From: Apus apus
Lineage: Eukaryota; Chordata; Aves; Apodiformes; Apodidae
DNA: 64,000 bases
Direction: 5' to 3'
Assembly (NCBI RefSeq): GCF_020740795.1
Contig: NC_067283.1
Span: forward strand, 127,692,568 to 127,756,567
The notes below the pieces were generated by a model. That model worked only from the letters and a program-made list of their open reading frames with translations, had not been told where the DNA came from and did no database searches. Below, in pieces: positions 26,529 through 39,055 of the stretch. Within the stretch, counting starts at the first letter, position 1. Every line of letters begins with the position of its first letter. The translations under genes were made by a program, and so were the position numbers.

Positions 26529-26534
26529 TTTATT
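26529..26534 (-). terminator. Putative polyadenylation signal of FABP4
   Basis: TTTATT on the plus strand is AATAAA on the gene strand, about 160 nt past the stop. That gives a short 3' UTR, as is usual for this family. Confidence 0.65.
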
Positions 26535-26692
26535 GAAGAGCCACAACAAATTAAACCAGCTGCATGTCACGTTTTTGGGATATATCTGTAAAAAGCACAG
26601 TTCTCTTTAAAATCGATTTGTGGAGTTTTTCTCCTTTGGTTAAGTTGCTTTTCTCCAGCTTTAAGCATTAGTCCTATGTGAAGATGGCTTCT

Positions 26693-29600
26693 TCATGCTT
26701 TTTCATACACTCTTTTGCACGTAACATTATTCATGATGCATTCCTGGAAAGAAAGGAAAATTTAATCAGCTTTTAACTCTCACTAAATAATTGTCAGTCA
26801 GAAGTCAGAGAATTATTTATCCATTGGGAGCCAGTATAAGAAAAAATTTTCATTTACCTTCCTTAAAGCCAGTTGCCAAAACAGTGAAATTCAAATTTGA
26901 GAGCTTCAGAAGCAGAAGTCTAAAATATTTCATAAAAGCAAAATACTGAAAGAACATCCAAGGACTGTTTCAGCCACTTCTGGGAGATTTCTAATCTCCT
27001 CTTAAAAGCCTCTGAAGAAGGCTCCTCACTTTTCTACAGGGAGTGATGGGACTCTGGAGCTGGGCATTAGCTTTTTTTTTCCTTTCACTTTCTGTAGCTG
27101 TGGCTTTTCTTCCTCACAACCATGTGCACAACACACACACATGAGTCCTACACAGCTTTCAGACTTGCAGCTGCCCGTGTCAGCCTCTGCATGTTGGGCT
27201 GTGTCCTCATTTATTTTTCTGTTAGATCAAACTCTGTTTTCTTCAATCTTTCCTAATGAAGTAGTTATTAAAAGCTATTGCTATTTGTTCTCTTCTGGTC
27301 TCTGTCCAAATAAATGTTAATAATGAATTTGTGGACACAAGTTTTTCTCTAGGGGAGGGCAGAACTCTTCAGGAATTTCATGTATGTGTGTTGTTTTGTA
27401 GCATGTCGGAATCTCAGCTGCCTTTTATGAACTCAACAGTAGTCTCCTCCCAGATTCTTCAAAGTGTCTTTCCTAAAGCTGGAGAGCAGTGCTGGGAAAC
27501 CCCGAATTGCAGGTGGGCCTTGCTGGCACCGAGACAAGCACAATGCTCCCTGACCAGACAACACCAATCAACAGAGCTTGGATACACAGTTGTTTTTTTT
27601 TTGTTCTAACATCATATTATTGACCCAGTTGTTGGTGATCAACAGTACAGTTCCCACAGATTGCTGTTGGGTCTTCAGTGGAGGTGAACAGAAGGAGCAT
27701 TCTGCACTGGAACAGAGAGGAACACTGAACATGGATGCTGCTAATGCTTCCTCTGTATTTTTCAGGACTTCACAATTCTGATACATAAACATTTCCCTCT
27801 TGGGGTTGTTGTTTTTTCTCCCTGCTTGTTCCTAGCCATATATTGCTCTGAAGGGAGAAGAGGCACCACAGTACAATTTCATAAGGTTAGTACCATTACA
27901 GTTTTAATAGATGCTCCAGACTCATTCAGAGAGACTTCTTGCCAAGTGTCCACAGCCCTTTCAGATACTTTCACTCCCTGTGTTTGAATCCAGTGCAACA
28001 CATCCACCAAACATGAATTCTGCACAATTAATTCAAAGATTAAGCAACAAAAAGGCACTCACCACCACTAAGTTCCCATCCACCACTTTTCTCTTTATGG
28101 TAGTTTCTTTTCCATCCCACTTCTGCACCTGGTTCAGTATGCCACTGTCTAAGGTTACAACGTTCTGCCAAAGAAAAAAAGCAAAATGTGACTGTTTCAT
28201 CAGGGTGCTCCAGGCTGAAGAGAAAAATACCTCCCTATCCAAACAGCACTGAAGCACCAAGCACCCGCAGCACTCTTACCTTTGAAGGCAGCATTCTGCC
28301 TTGGGTGTCAAAATCACCACTCTGTCCTCCTGCTCTCACATCCCTTTTGAGAGATATATTTGTATTTGAAAAGTGCCGGTTTTGGACTCACCTTTGTTTT
28401 TCTGTCATCTGCTGTGGTCTCATCAAACTCTTCACCCAGCTTGAAAGAGATCTCTGTATTTTTGAAGGTACTTTCTGTTTTGATGGTAATCACATCCCCA
28501 TTGATGCTGATGGTCACATTGGGCTTGGCCACACCAGCCATTTTCCTGGTAGCAAACCCCACACCTGTAAATAAGACAGAGCACTATGAAATTTGTATCT
28601 TTACTTAATGTTTTTCTCTTATTTGTTGGGTCCTGCTTTCTTTACTAGTTTCTGAATTTTTTAATTCTGTGTTGTATAGGTTCCTTGGTAACATCTCACT
28701 AGCTTGGTATGGTTATGGACCAAGCTGGGTGGGATGACATAAGGAAATTCTCAGCTCTGTCATTGTCAGAATAGTAAAAGCAATATTTTGAAGGCTGAGA
28801 CAAGATTTTAATGCCAGATATTTGCACACTTGAAACAACTGTGGTGATATGTACACTAAGTGCATCTACAAATAAATAAGCAGAAATATAAGGCAGTTTC
28901 TAATCCACAAAAGCAAGCAAACAAACAAACAAGGAAAAATCGACAACAAAAAAGCAAGACCTTTTTATATTTATCAGGGGCTAGGCTGAATAAAAGGAAA
29001 TGATTAAGAAATAGCTGGCAATGGTTACGTCCTGAGTAAAATCTGGGGTAAAGATTAGGAGTGCAATAGTCTCACTGGAAGCTGTCTCACTGAATGCTGC
29101 ACAAGTCTCTGAGTATTTTACCCCTAATCTCCAAATAACCCCCAGCTTTTTAGCATGCAGAGATCCAATCAGTGCAAGTTACCCCATACTTCCCCCACAC
29201 TAAATGAATATGGAAACCTTTTAAAGCCCAATTTTAATTCTAAGCAAGATGTCTACACCTGTAGAGAAGGGTGTTATCCCTCAAATCTTTTGCAAGCATC
29301 TGCATGAATCCATGCAGTTTTCTTTGTTAATATTCACTGGAGGCAGCTCTGGAGTTTCATTCAGTATAACAGCTGTGACAATCAGAATCCTAGTCTGGTA
29401 ACAATATGAAGAAGCTTAGGTGTGTTGCTTTTAGACACAGAGAAGCTTGCTGCACTCTAGCATTACACCGCTTCGTATTTTCAAGGATAAGCTCTAATTG
29501 GCACAAAACATTGCAGTGACACGTTTTACTTCCATTTATAACACTGTTAAGCAGGCATGCATAAACTTGACTTACCTGAAACTCCCAATCAAGGTTTTTT

Positions 29601-29865
29601 TTACTTTATAGGAGTTTGACACCACTAATTTAAACATCCATGCTCTCCAGTTTAAGACTATCTGCTCACAATAAATTGGACTAAAACCCCCTTGGTAAAA
29701 CAGCATAGCAGAAAAGTCAAGTAAGTAATAAAGTTCAAAATCAGCATTCCTTCCCTGTCCCAGATACAAGAACTCCAAAGAACAGTTCTCACCCAGCTCT
29801 TTCATATAGTCCTCAAAGTTTTCACTAGAAAGGAGCTTCCAGGTGCCCACAAACTGGTCACACAT
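26693..29865 (-). CDS. FABP4: Adipocyte fatty-acid-binding protein, complete four-exon gene
   Basis: A cytosolic fatty-acid chaperone of fat cells and macrophages that delivers ligands to lipases and nuclear receptors. Coding exons on the minus strand are 29793-29865 (73 nt), 28392-28564 (173), 28063-28164 (102) and 26693-26743 (51). Every intron is GT-AG. The joined frame is 132 residues plus stop, with no lesion. The FABP signature ([18 protein letters not shown]) is at residues 7-24. Arg107, Arg127 and Tyr129 form the carboxylate-binding site. [12 protein letters not shown] at the N-terminus, [16 protein letters not shown] in exon 2, and [14 protein letters not shown] then [16 protein letters not shown] at the end fit bird FABP4 as I know it. 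It lies in tandem with PMP2 about 6.4 kb downstream. The closest alternative is FABP9, which is less likely from the exon 2 and exon 4 wording. Confidence 0.94.
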
Positions 29866-29954
29866 TTTGTCAGGCTAGAGAGAAGTCGTCCACAGGATGA
29901 GGCAGAAATGCAGGACAGGACGATAGTATGAGCTCCAGGAGATCAGGAGTTATC

Positions 29955-29998
29955 TTTAAAAAGGAGCCTTGGCCACATGATGCTCTAGGATGACCAAT
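29955..29998 (-). promoter_or_regulatory. FABP4 core promoter: TTTAAA element and inverted CCAAT box
   Basis: TTTAAA (29955-29960, in the context CCTTTTTAAAGATA on the gene strand) lies 90 bp upstream of the ATG. CCAAT on the plus strand (29994-29998) lies 39 bp beyond it. This mirrors the PMP2 promoter. The implied 5' UTR is about 60 nt. Confidence 0.62.
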
Positions 29999-31059
29999 GA
30001 AGAGGGAGTCCCAGTGCCCAGTGTTTTCCTTCCTTCCCTACCCCTCCTCTGCCAGTAGGTCATAGTGTTATTACTCATATGCCCTTACTAGCACAAAGAT
30101 CACTATCTTGTTTTTATTTAATTATTTTTGTTGTTCAAGAACAACCCACCTTAAAGGCAAACAATTAAATCGTGTTGCCTTTCAGAAATAAGAGGCTCAA
30201 TCCACAGAGGATTGTCTTCTCTCCCATACTCTTTTCTTTCATTTCAGCCTGCCATGTCAAATGGGCACAGCTAAGTTCCTAGATTGCAAGACCTGAAAGG
30301 CTCGTTGGGATAATTTAGTTTGCCTTCTGCATGCCTGCAGAAGTGGATGTGGGGCAGAAAGGGAGAGTGCTGGTGGCTGTAGAAAGGCAAGGCAAAAAAG
30401 TTCATCCCTTGATTGGGATCTCCTTGTCATTGCACCACCGGAATCGGTTGACCAAGAGGTCCGTATTCTGCTTTTATATGATGCAGAGGGATATAGGGTT
30501 CTGTGAAAAGCAAAGTAACAGCACATATTATTTCTCCCCTTTTTGCTCCCTGTGCTTTCTGAAGACCTATGTCCCACTGACTAGAATTATGACTAATTAT
30601 GGCACAAAGTTAGGTGCTGGTATCAACCCACTAAAGGTCCTTGGACATCTCATTTGTTTTCTGTTCACACTGTTCAGGGAACAATCTGTTTGAGGCAAGG
30701 TATGTACGGGCCTGACAGAATGAGGTCCACTTTGGCAGATCCTCTAAGATCTGTCACAGCTTAGGTCACGAATAACGGAAGCAGAACACAGTCAAGCAGT
30801 TTATTAGACTTTGCATTTGGCTGTATTTATTATTCCTACAGCAAAAAGCAGCTAATAAGTGCAAACTCCAGCCTCTGTAATTTTCTTTGGGTGGATTTCC
30901 TAGAAATACTCTGCTGGTTGTTAGGCATGTTAGGTTCATGTATTTTCATACTTGTTGACTTTGTAAGTAATGACATTGTAGAAAAAAAATCTTTATAATA
31001 GGAATGTAAGACCATGGGGGTATTTGGAAGTGAAGGGAGGTTAGGAAGTCTCCAGAGCA
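29999..31059. other. FABP4 upstream region
   Basis: Non-coding. This is the likely home of distal FABP4 control elements, but I cannot identify a specific one by eye. Confidence 0.5.
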
Positions 31060-31672
31060 GCAGCTGGGCAACCTCTGAGCTCAGACCTGGTTGCTCAGGA
31101 CTGTGCTCTGTTTGGGCTTGGAAGCCTCCAAGGACGGAACCAGCACAACCTCCCTGGACAGCCTGCACTGCTGCCCAGCTCTTCGCCAGGGGGAAAAGGT
31201 CTGCTTATCTCCAGTCTGATAATCTCTTTTTTTCAGCTTTTCCACATAGACTTTCATCCTCCTACCACTCACTGCTGTGAATAAGCCTGGGTCCATCTCC
31301 CTGGTCACTTCCCTATAGGTGCTGGGGGCTGCTGTAAGCACTCTCAAAGCCATCTCTTAACCAAGCTTAACCACCCCAGTCCCACAGTTTCTCCTCACAG
31401 GGCAAGTGCTCCAGGCCCCTGAGCATCCTGGGGACCCTCTGCTGAACTCACTCCAAAACTGGGTGCAGTATTCTGGATGCAGCATTCTGGATGCAGCCTG
31501 AGGAAAGGGGAATAATCACATCAGCCTCCTGGCTGTGCCCCTCTTCATTCAGCCCAGAATGGTTTTGACCTTTCTGCTGCCAAGGCTCAAGCCACTGCCC
31601 ACCAGGACCCTGAGGACCTTTTCTGCAGAGCTCCTCCCTAGCCAGTCTGTCACCAGCCTGCATTGCTGTGAG
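31060..31672 (-). mobile_element. CR1 LINE 3' UTR region, old subfamily
   Basis: The complement of CR1 non-coding 3' sequence. It shows 'cctggttgctcaggactgtg', 'gaagcctccaaggacggaac' and 'ctccctggacagcctgcact', then 'aactgggtgcagtattctgg' and 'tctgcagagctcctccctag'. It is GC-richer than its surroundings. A 15-bp 'attctggatgcagc' duplication is present near 31469-31497. No coding capacity remains. Confidence 0.82.
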
Positions 31673-31741
31673 GGCTGAATATGTCTGTACATGTGTAATT
31701 AGTTACACTCCTGTGCCTTTAAGACTGCAGACTATAGCATT

Positions 31742-31743
<2 letters not shown>

Positions 31744-31779
<36 letters not shown>
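31744..31779. repeat. Poly(T) tract, 36 bp
   Basis: An uninterrupted T36 on the plus strand. No retrocopy or SINE body is recognised beside it. Confidence 0.95.
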
Positions 31780-34700
31780 CTAGAATAGCTAATCTTAGTT
31801 TTGGCCTATTTTTTGAGTTTTTGCATATTTACTGACTTTCCACTAATCCCAAAATAAATAAAGTCATATTATAAATATTGAAGTTACTAATGCCTTTTTC
31901 TGATTGGCTTTCAGATGACATGCTCAGGTCATCTTTAAAAAGAAACTCTGAGGGACCCTCAAGATTGTGTCATTAGCCTGGGTTTTTTTACTTAGGCTCA
32001 TAGGCTTGAGAAACACTGCACCCTGTGTCAGCAGTTTGTAGGAACTTGAAAGCTCAAACCCAGTAATGGCATAATGAGTTCTTGAAAGTATCAGGTGAGC
32101 ATTGCTGCAGTGCCCTGCACAGAAAGGATGAGATCTGGTTGAACGGGGTTCCTGCTCTTGCTTTCTTGCCTTTTGGGAACTGCTCTGTGTGTGGCTTACT
32201 ACAATTAGCATTTATTTCTTTGGAGGGGAAATAGGGCTTTTATATTCAAAACGATAGCCTGGGAGAGGGGGTTGGCAGTACTTTAGACTTAACAGCTGCC
32301 TGCAACGCTTGAGCTGCTGGAAGAGTTTTTTGGGAGAGGCAAAGCACCTGTTCCATGCAAATCTATTTGGAGCCCTCCCTAGGCAGCACCTATTTAAAGC
32401 GAATCTGAGCTAATCGTAGATGTCTTGCAAACATGATGAATCAAAATTTCAAGAAGAAAGCCAGCCTGTGGGTTGACCTGATTGTTTACTTCAAAGCAAG
32501 CAGCTATCTGGGAGCTCATGGCTCTTGGGAAACATCTTACCTCCTACCAATGGCCTCCTTTTTCTTGCGAGATACTTCCAGTGACAAGAGATAAGCTTGT
32601 GGCATTGATGTTATCTAATACAAATCGTACCTGCTCTCTGGGGCAAAGGCTCAAGTCATAGAGCCCTGCTGATAAAGACTGGAGTACTTAATGGCCATGA
32701 AGGAATCCATAGGGCTTGTGAGCCTGGAACCTTAGGCAAACCTACGTTTTGTGCCACTTGCTGGAAGTGTCTTACCAGCAAGAGCTGTGCAGCCTGACTA
32801 AACAAACCTGTGGTTATCAGTGCTGATGGGATCTAATACCATCAACAGCAAGAGCATCTTCAAAAGTGTAGAAGCTCCTTTCAAAGCGTGAGGGGATTTT
32901 GAAGAAACAACAGCAGGCAAGAGGTAAATCAAAGAGGGGAAGCTGGTGAGAATCCAGCACAATGAGAAAAAGCTGGCAAAATAAATTTGTCACTGATGGA
33001 AACCCTGTCTCTTGATACTGACACAAACTCATGTAGCTGAAGTCTGCAAACAGTAATGATAGTCTGCCACGTGTTTTTGGGGTGACCTTTGAGGGTGGCT
33101 TCTGATGCAGGAGGTACAGAAGCTGCATCAGAAACAGTATAGCAGCATTTGTGTGGGGAAGATTAGTGGATGGGAAGGTGATGATGGTGGATTAGCTCTT
33201 GCTCTTCAAGTCAGACCAGTGGTAGAGATCTATTCGAGACAAACAGCTTTTTACAAAAATTAGCAAAATAGTAAAATCCTTTTGTCTTTTTCAGGTATGC
33301 AGGAGAAACATTGCTGCCTCCACTAGAGTATGTGAGAAAGAGGATTCTTATTCCTGTTGTTGAGATTTGTCCCTTAAGTCAGTTTTTAAGTGAAGACTGT
33401 GCCAAAGTTTTCTTGGTGCTTCAGATATGTATAGATTTGTCACAGTAAAAATACAGCTTGTTCTTAAATGTGAAAATACAAAATAACAAATCACAGTTAT
33501 GACTGTTATCAGTACTCTTCTTAAATAAATGCTTCTTTTTCCAAATTGTCCTTGTCCCAGAAGGGCAACAGTGTTCAACTCCTTCAACTGCTATAGCTAT
33601 TGAACTGGTGACTGCCAGTGAGGTGCAGTGTATTTGGTTTATGCAGGTGTCTCTATGGTTCTGCTACTCTTTGAATCAAAAATGGGCATGAAAAAGTAGT
33701 AAGAGATGTGTGCACAGTTTCCCATGCCATAGAAGACTATTAGGCTATTGACAATGACTTCTGTTGTTTCTTAAAAGGCATGTGGCCTCTATGTGGGGTT
33801 GGTGGTGGCACACAACAATGTCCATAGTAAGAAAAAGTATGTATTTTTTAGAAAGTTATTAAAAATAGGGATTTTCCTCTAAGCAAGGAAGGAACTGTAG
33901 CTTCATTCACTGCAAGCATCCTGTTCAGGCAATCTAATATTTATTGAGAAGATGGGCTATAGCAGCTCCATCATGCCAGGGAGGAGGGACCATGTCACAC
34001 TGTCTGGTACTCCTGTAACTTAAGCCAAGAAAAAGTTGGCTTTTCTAACTTTTCTAAAGGTTTTTCTAACACTTGTCTGGCTACTATAGTTCTAAGGCCC
34101 CAGGGTAAGGCCAAGAAGGGTGAGCTAATGCTGAAGAACAGACAGGAACAGGTAAAGGGATGCCCATGTCTGCTTGCCAGCTTGGTACTCACCCTTCTGA
34201 TTAATGTTCAAGACAGGTGAATTGCGTTAGACTTCAGCTTAGTGAGGAAAAGGTGTAACTACAGCTTCAGTGCTGGTGATGTAACACACTGACTTGACAA
34301 AACACTGGCTTCAGTTGGTTTGAAAGTTTCACAGATCAATTGGTTTTCAGTGGGTTTTGTCTCTCTCCTGGGGAAGGTGGTGAGCAGGAGACATGATCAG
34401 GTCCTTTTTCCTCTGCTCAGCAGAACAGTCCCCAGCAGTGAACTGATGCTCCCCAAGCGCTTGTGATGGTGGCTTCAAGCCTCACTCAGTCAGGGCACTG
34501 TTGTGAATGGTCACTTTGCCAAAGGAGTCAAACTTTGTCAGCAGCAAAACCAAATCTGTTACTTCCTTGAATGGTTACCAGCACCTCTCTACCCAGTTAC
34601 ATTGCTGGACTGTGACATTTGGAGACCTCAGTCTGGTGGGACCCAACACTAGATTTTTACTTTTAGTGATTCTGAGTTCTCCTATTTCCTCCTGAACTTT

Positions 34701-36595
34701 TGACCACCCAGTAAGTACTCCACATGCTTAAATGGGCTTCCAGTGTCTGCAAATAGAAATAGACTGTGAAAATAGAATAATCTAAAAAGTTTTTCTGAAA
34801 CACTAAGCTAAGTTTGTGGGAATACTAAAAGCAGAAATGAAATCTCTTAACTCCAAGGCACAGCAAGATCAAGCCCAAAACAAAACCTGGTGGTTGAAAC
34901 CATTAACTTGCAATTAAAATACGCATGATTACTTTTTCTAAACTTGCTCTAAAGAAGAAGAAAAAATTGCAGATATGGCTGCAGACAATGGCAAGCCTCT
35001 GGACCCTTGTCTTTGCTGGGTTATTGTAAGAGTAGTGTTGAGGGCTGAGACCCTGGCTTTTCTCATTAGATGGCATGACAATAACGTATGCTCTCAGACA
35101 TTGCTCATGCACTGCTCTAATATGTATGTGTTCCCTCATTCCTGGGGCAAGTCAGCTGGCAGTGTGAATCTCATCAAGCAGTGCTATGGATTGCAGGGAC
35201 AGAGGCAAAAGGAATATCAGAAAAGTAGGAAAAGAGAATTATTTGCAAATCTGTTTTCTTTCCATTGCAAAGAGATGTGATACAGGTATGTTTGCTCCTA
35301 CTGACTTGCAGGTGATAGGCTTCCAAAACATAACATGGGAATTTCTGTATAAGAATATCTAAAATATTACAGCTCTAACTTTGCTATATTCAGCAAACAT
35401 CATAGTGAGATTAACAATAGATTTAACTTAATGACTTCTGGAGGTTTGTATGAGAGAAGATCTTATTTTGCTGGTTATAATGCAGGCACTGCAAATGTTT
35501 CATGTTTCTAACTAACTACTAATTTCCCTTCTCTAAAGAACAAGTTTAAAGTTGCCTAAAATGTCTGATGCTCAAATCTGTCCAGCTAAGTCAGCTTTTC
35601 TTACTTTCACTTTGATTTGTCCATGGACTTCATTTCTCTGGACCTGTCTCAGCGAATCTAAATCCTGCCTGTTCTCCCCTCTGCCATCCTCCCTCACCCC
35701 CCAAAATAAGATGGTTTTATTTTCTTCTTTAACCCTAAACTTATCTCTAGATTTAGGCATTGCATCAGACTTGCAAATGAAGAAAGCAATCTGTTTTCCA
35801 AAGCACTTCTGCCTTTCTTTTACAGATTTGAAGACTTGCTAATACTGTAGTCCTTCCCCAGGCACTCTTCTTGAATTATCCCAGATCATCCAGCTGAAAC
35901 CATCTCTTGAAGTATCCATCTGATCAAAGCAATAAGGTCATGAGTTCCATCTGCTTTGGGACTGCCCAACAGGACTCCACTTCAGTTTTGCCTCATTCCT
36001 GCTGCTCAAACAATACTGTCTGTACAGAGCCAGGCTTGCATTTTATTTCCATGAAGGTCTAGGGTTGGTTTTGGGTTTTCTTGCTAGATTTTTTTTTTAG
36101 CAAGCTGAGGGAAAATCATCAAGATTACATGCTAATGCATTTTGGTAGGGGTAATAGGGGTAACAAACTGTCTCTATCTGTGGTTGTCCTAGCAGCTGAA
36201 GTCTTATCAAGCAAGAACATTCCTAGAATTTCACTTCTCTTAAAACTAAAGAAAGAACAAAGTGTAAGAAACATTATTTCAGCCAGACTAAAATGACCCT
36301 GTAGAAAACATTTAAGCTTTGCCAAATCTGCACTTTGAATAAATATACATGTTTTTTGCCCACCCCAGGTTTCTGCATCTCTTCCCTCCGCATATCACAG
36401 TTTATTGGTAGCAATGCTTTAAGGTGACAGCTTGCTTGGAAACTTTCAGAGAGCTCCTCTTGTATTTCCCAGAAAGCTATCTGTGATTACAGATGCATTT
36501 GGACCGCATCCAAAGACCTGTTGCTCCATGTAAGGGAAGGAAAAACAACCCGAGTGTGAAATGCTGTGAGTTGAGGAGCCTTATGAGTTGAGCCT
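31780..36595. other. Intergenic DNA, no gene recognised
   Basis: Mostly AT-rich unique-looking sequence. No splice-bounded coding exon, LTR or CR1 is recognised. Confidence 0.55.
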
Positions 36596-36599
36596 TATG

Positions 36600-36835
36600 G
36601 AAAGCAGCCATCTCCTTCTCCCCCAGGCCGGGCAGCGGGTGGGTGTGAAAACTGGCAGCTCTGGCCTTGAGCAGCGCTCAGCAGCTGACTGCTGCCCCCG
36701 GGTGCTGGGTGCCGGAGGGAAGGAGCAGGAGCCGGACGGCAGAACCCACCAGCTGCTGCCCAGCCACGCACCTCGCCCAGGCCAGCTGCCGCTGCCTCCT
36801 CTGCAGCGCCGCGGCTGAGCTTCATCGTCACACCC
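36600..36835. other. CpG-rich, GC-rich block
   Basis: About 235 bp of clearly higher GC and CpG content than anything nearby (cgggcagcgggtg, gccggacggc, cagcgccgcggctgag). It ends about 150 bp before a CR1 body. It could be a small CpG island with promoter activity, or an unrecognised repeat. The open frames across it on both strands look like a by-product of the composition. Confidence 0.5.
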
Positions 36836-36984
36836 AGCTCTTTTCATCTCTTCTCCTACCAGATAAAACAGGTTAAGAATCAAAAGGATTTCTGAGGAAA
36901 GGAATGCAAACAGTTTTCTAAAGCAATCTATCACTCCTGCCTTTCCTGCTCTGGGTAGTCGTGCCAGAAACAGGTCAATGTACC

Positions 36985-38213
36985 AACCTAGAGGCTTTCT
37001 ACAACAAAGGGACTACATCAGTCGACCAGGGAAAAGCAGTGGATGTCATCTACCTGGACTTCTGCAAGGCCTTTGACATGGTGCCCCACAACATCCTCCT
37101 TACTAAATTGGAGAGATATGGCTTTGATGGCTGGACTGTTCAGTGGATAAAGAACTGGCTAGATGGTCACGTCCAGAGGGTAGTGGTCAATGGCTCTAAG
37201 TCCAGATGGAAAACAGTGAGAGGTGGTGTCCCTCAGGGGTCAGTGTTGGCCCCAGTGTTGTTTAATATCTTCATTAATGATATTGATGGTAGCATTGAGA
37301 GCACCCTTAGTAAGTTTGTTGATGACACCAAGCTGGGTGATGCAGTCGATATGCCAGAGGGCTGGGATGCCATCCAGAGGGATCTGGACAAGCTGGAGAA
37401 GTGGGCCCAGGTGAACCTCATGAGGTCCAACAAGGCCAAGTGTAGGGTCCTGCACCTGGGTCAAGGTAACCCAAGATATGAATACAGGCTGGGGGAGGTC
37501 ACGCTTGAAAGCAGCCCTGAGGAAAAGGACCTGGGGGCACTAGTGGATCAAAAGCTGGACATGAGCCACCAATGAGCAGTTGCAGCCCAGAAGGCCAACT
37601 CCATGCTGGGCTGTATCAAAAGAAGTGTGGCCAGCAGATGCAGAGAGGTGATTCTGCCCCTCTATTTGGCCCTGGTGAGATCTCACCTAGAATACTGCAT
37701 CCAGCTCTGGTGCCCCCAGCACAAGAAAGATGTGAACCTGTTGGAAGGTGTCCAGAGAAGGGCCACGAAAATGACGCAAGGGCTGGAGCACCTCTTTTAT
37801 GAGGTCAGGCTGAGGGAGCTGGGGTTGTTCAGTCTGAAAAAGAGAAGGCTCCTGGGGAACCTCATAGTGGCCTTCCAGTACCTGAAGGGGGCCTACAGGA
37901 AAGCTGGGGAGGGTCTTTTTACAGGGGCTTGCAGTGAGAAGACAAGGGGTAATGGTTTTAAGTTGAAAGCAGAGAGATTTAGGTTAGAGATCAGGGAGAA
38001 ATTCTTCAGCGTAAGGGTGGTGAGACACTGGGACAGGCTGCCCAGAGATGTTGTGGGGGCTCCATCCCTGGAGGTGTTCAAGGACAGGTTGGATGGGGCT
38101 CTGAGCAGCCTGTTCTAGCGGAAGGTGTCCCTGCCCATGCAGGGGAGTTGGAACTGGGTGATCTTTAAGGCCCTTTCCAACTAAAAAAATTCTGTGTGAT
38201 TCTGTGATTCTAT
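36985..38213 (+). mobile_element. CR1 LINE, 5'-truncated, with most of the RT palm/thumb and complete 3' tail
   Basis: A non-LTR retrotransposon fragment encoding the later part of the reverse transcriptase. Blocks in order are [18 protein letters not shown] (catalytic Asp region), [27 protein letters not shown] (the [YF]xDD active site, near 37315) and [13 protein letters not shown], then the C-terminal [34 protein letters not shown] and [15 protein letters not shown]. The frame is open from 36961 to 38118 except for one TGA at 37573-37575, where relatives have Cys. The 3' UTR ends in the CR1 tail of ATTCTGTG-type repeats near 38190-38213. The N-terminal endonuclease and the start of RT are missing, so it is dead. 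Confidence 0.96.
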
Positions 38214-39015
38214 CTTAGGTTTGGCATGTAAAAAGTCACATCTCCAAGCAGGGATTGCCTGTAAAATGCATTACTTCATGCCAGGTAGAAAACCAGCTCC
38301 TCGCTCAGGATGTTGTGGAGGGACCGGGAGACACAGGGCAGCTTGCACAGGGAGGACAGAGTTCGCTGTCTCATGTGCCACATCCCTCCCAGCAGGCATT
38401 TTCAGCAGCTGTGGGTAAGGTATCCCTATGGTTCTTGGTGCTCAAATCCCTAGCTGCAGTAAAACCTCAGTTCTGGCATACACAGAGTCTCTAGAGCTGC
38501 TATGGACCATATTGACATCTACCTGAACCCTTACATGGACCCTACAGCTTAATAATTTACTTTAAAATCCTTCTGCCTTCTCCTTTTTCCCCTCTGGAGG
38601 ATCTAATCACAGCTGGCAGGTGTGGGAAGTTGTGGGTCTCTATTGGAGACAACAAGATCTTTCAGGAAAAATGAGCACCTTCAGCTGTCCTTCTCAGTAC
38701 TGGTAGCGCTTCATTGATTTACCTTCCCTGTGCTTCAAAGAGGGCTTCTACATATCTCAGCATCTTTCTTAACTCCTCAGACTATTAAAGACTGAAGTGC
38801 TGCTTCACTTTGCACTTTGCAACAGCTCAGGCTGCTGGTTTTGAACTATCAGAACATCATCAAGAAATAAACAGATCTGGAAGTGTTGTCCCTCTCTAAC
38901 ATCACCTATTTGTATTTGCGCACTAGCTGTTGTAATGCTGGTGTGGCAGGAGCTGGTTATTGATGTTGCCCACCGATTTTCAGGGTCTTTTGAAGTTAGA
39001 GCTGCAGTGTCCCCC

Positions 39016-39055
39016 TGAGCTGCTGACTGAAGGCCTGAGCTGCTCACTGAAGGCC
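39016..39055. repeat. 20-bp tandem duplication
   Basis: TGAGCTGCTGACTGAAGGCC is followed directly by a copy with one change (GACTG to CACTG). Confidence 0.85.

Noticed and set aside
26062-26570. Overlapping 110-150 codon frames on both strands just beyond FABP4
   Set aside because: Locally high GC lengthens frames in all phases; there is no recognisable domain, and the region partly overlaps the FABP4 3' end.
36581-36934. 117-codon minus-strand frame in the CpG-rich block
   Set aside because: It is composition-driven, with frames on both strands and low-complexity Gly, Ser, Ala and Arg content.
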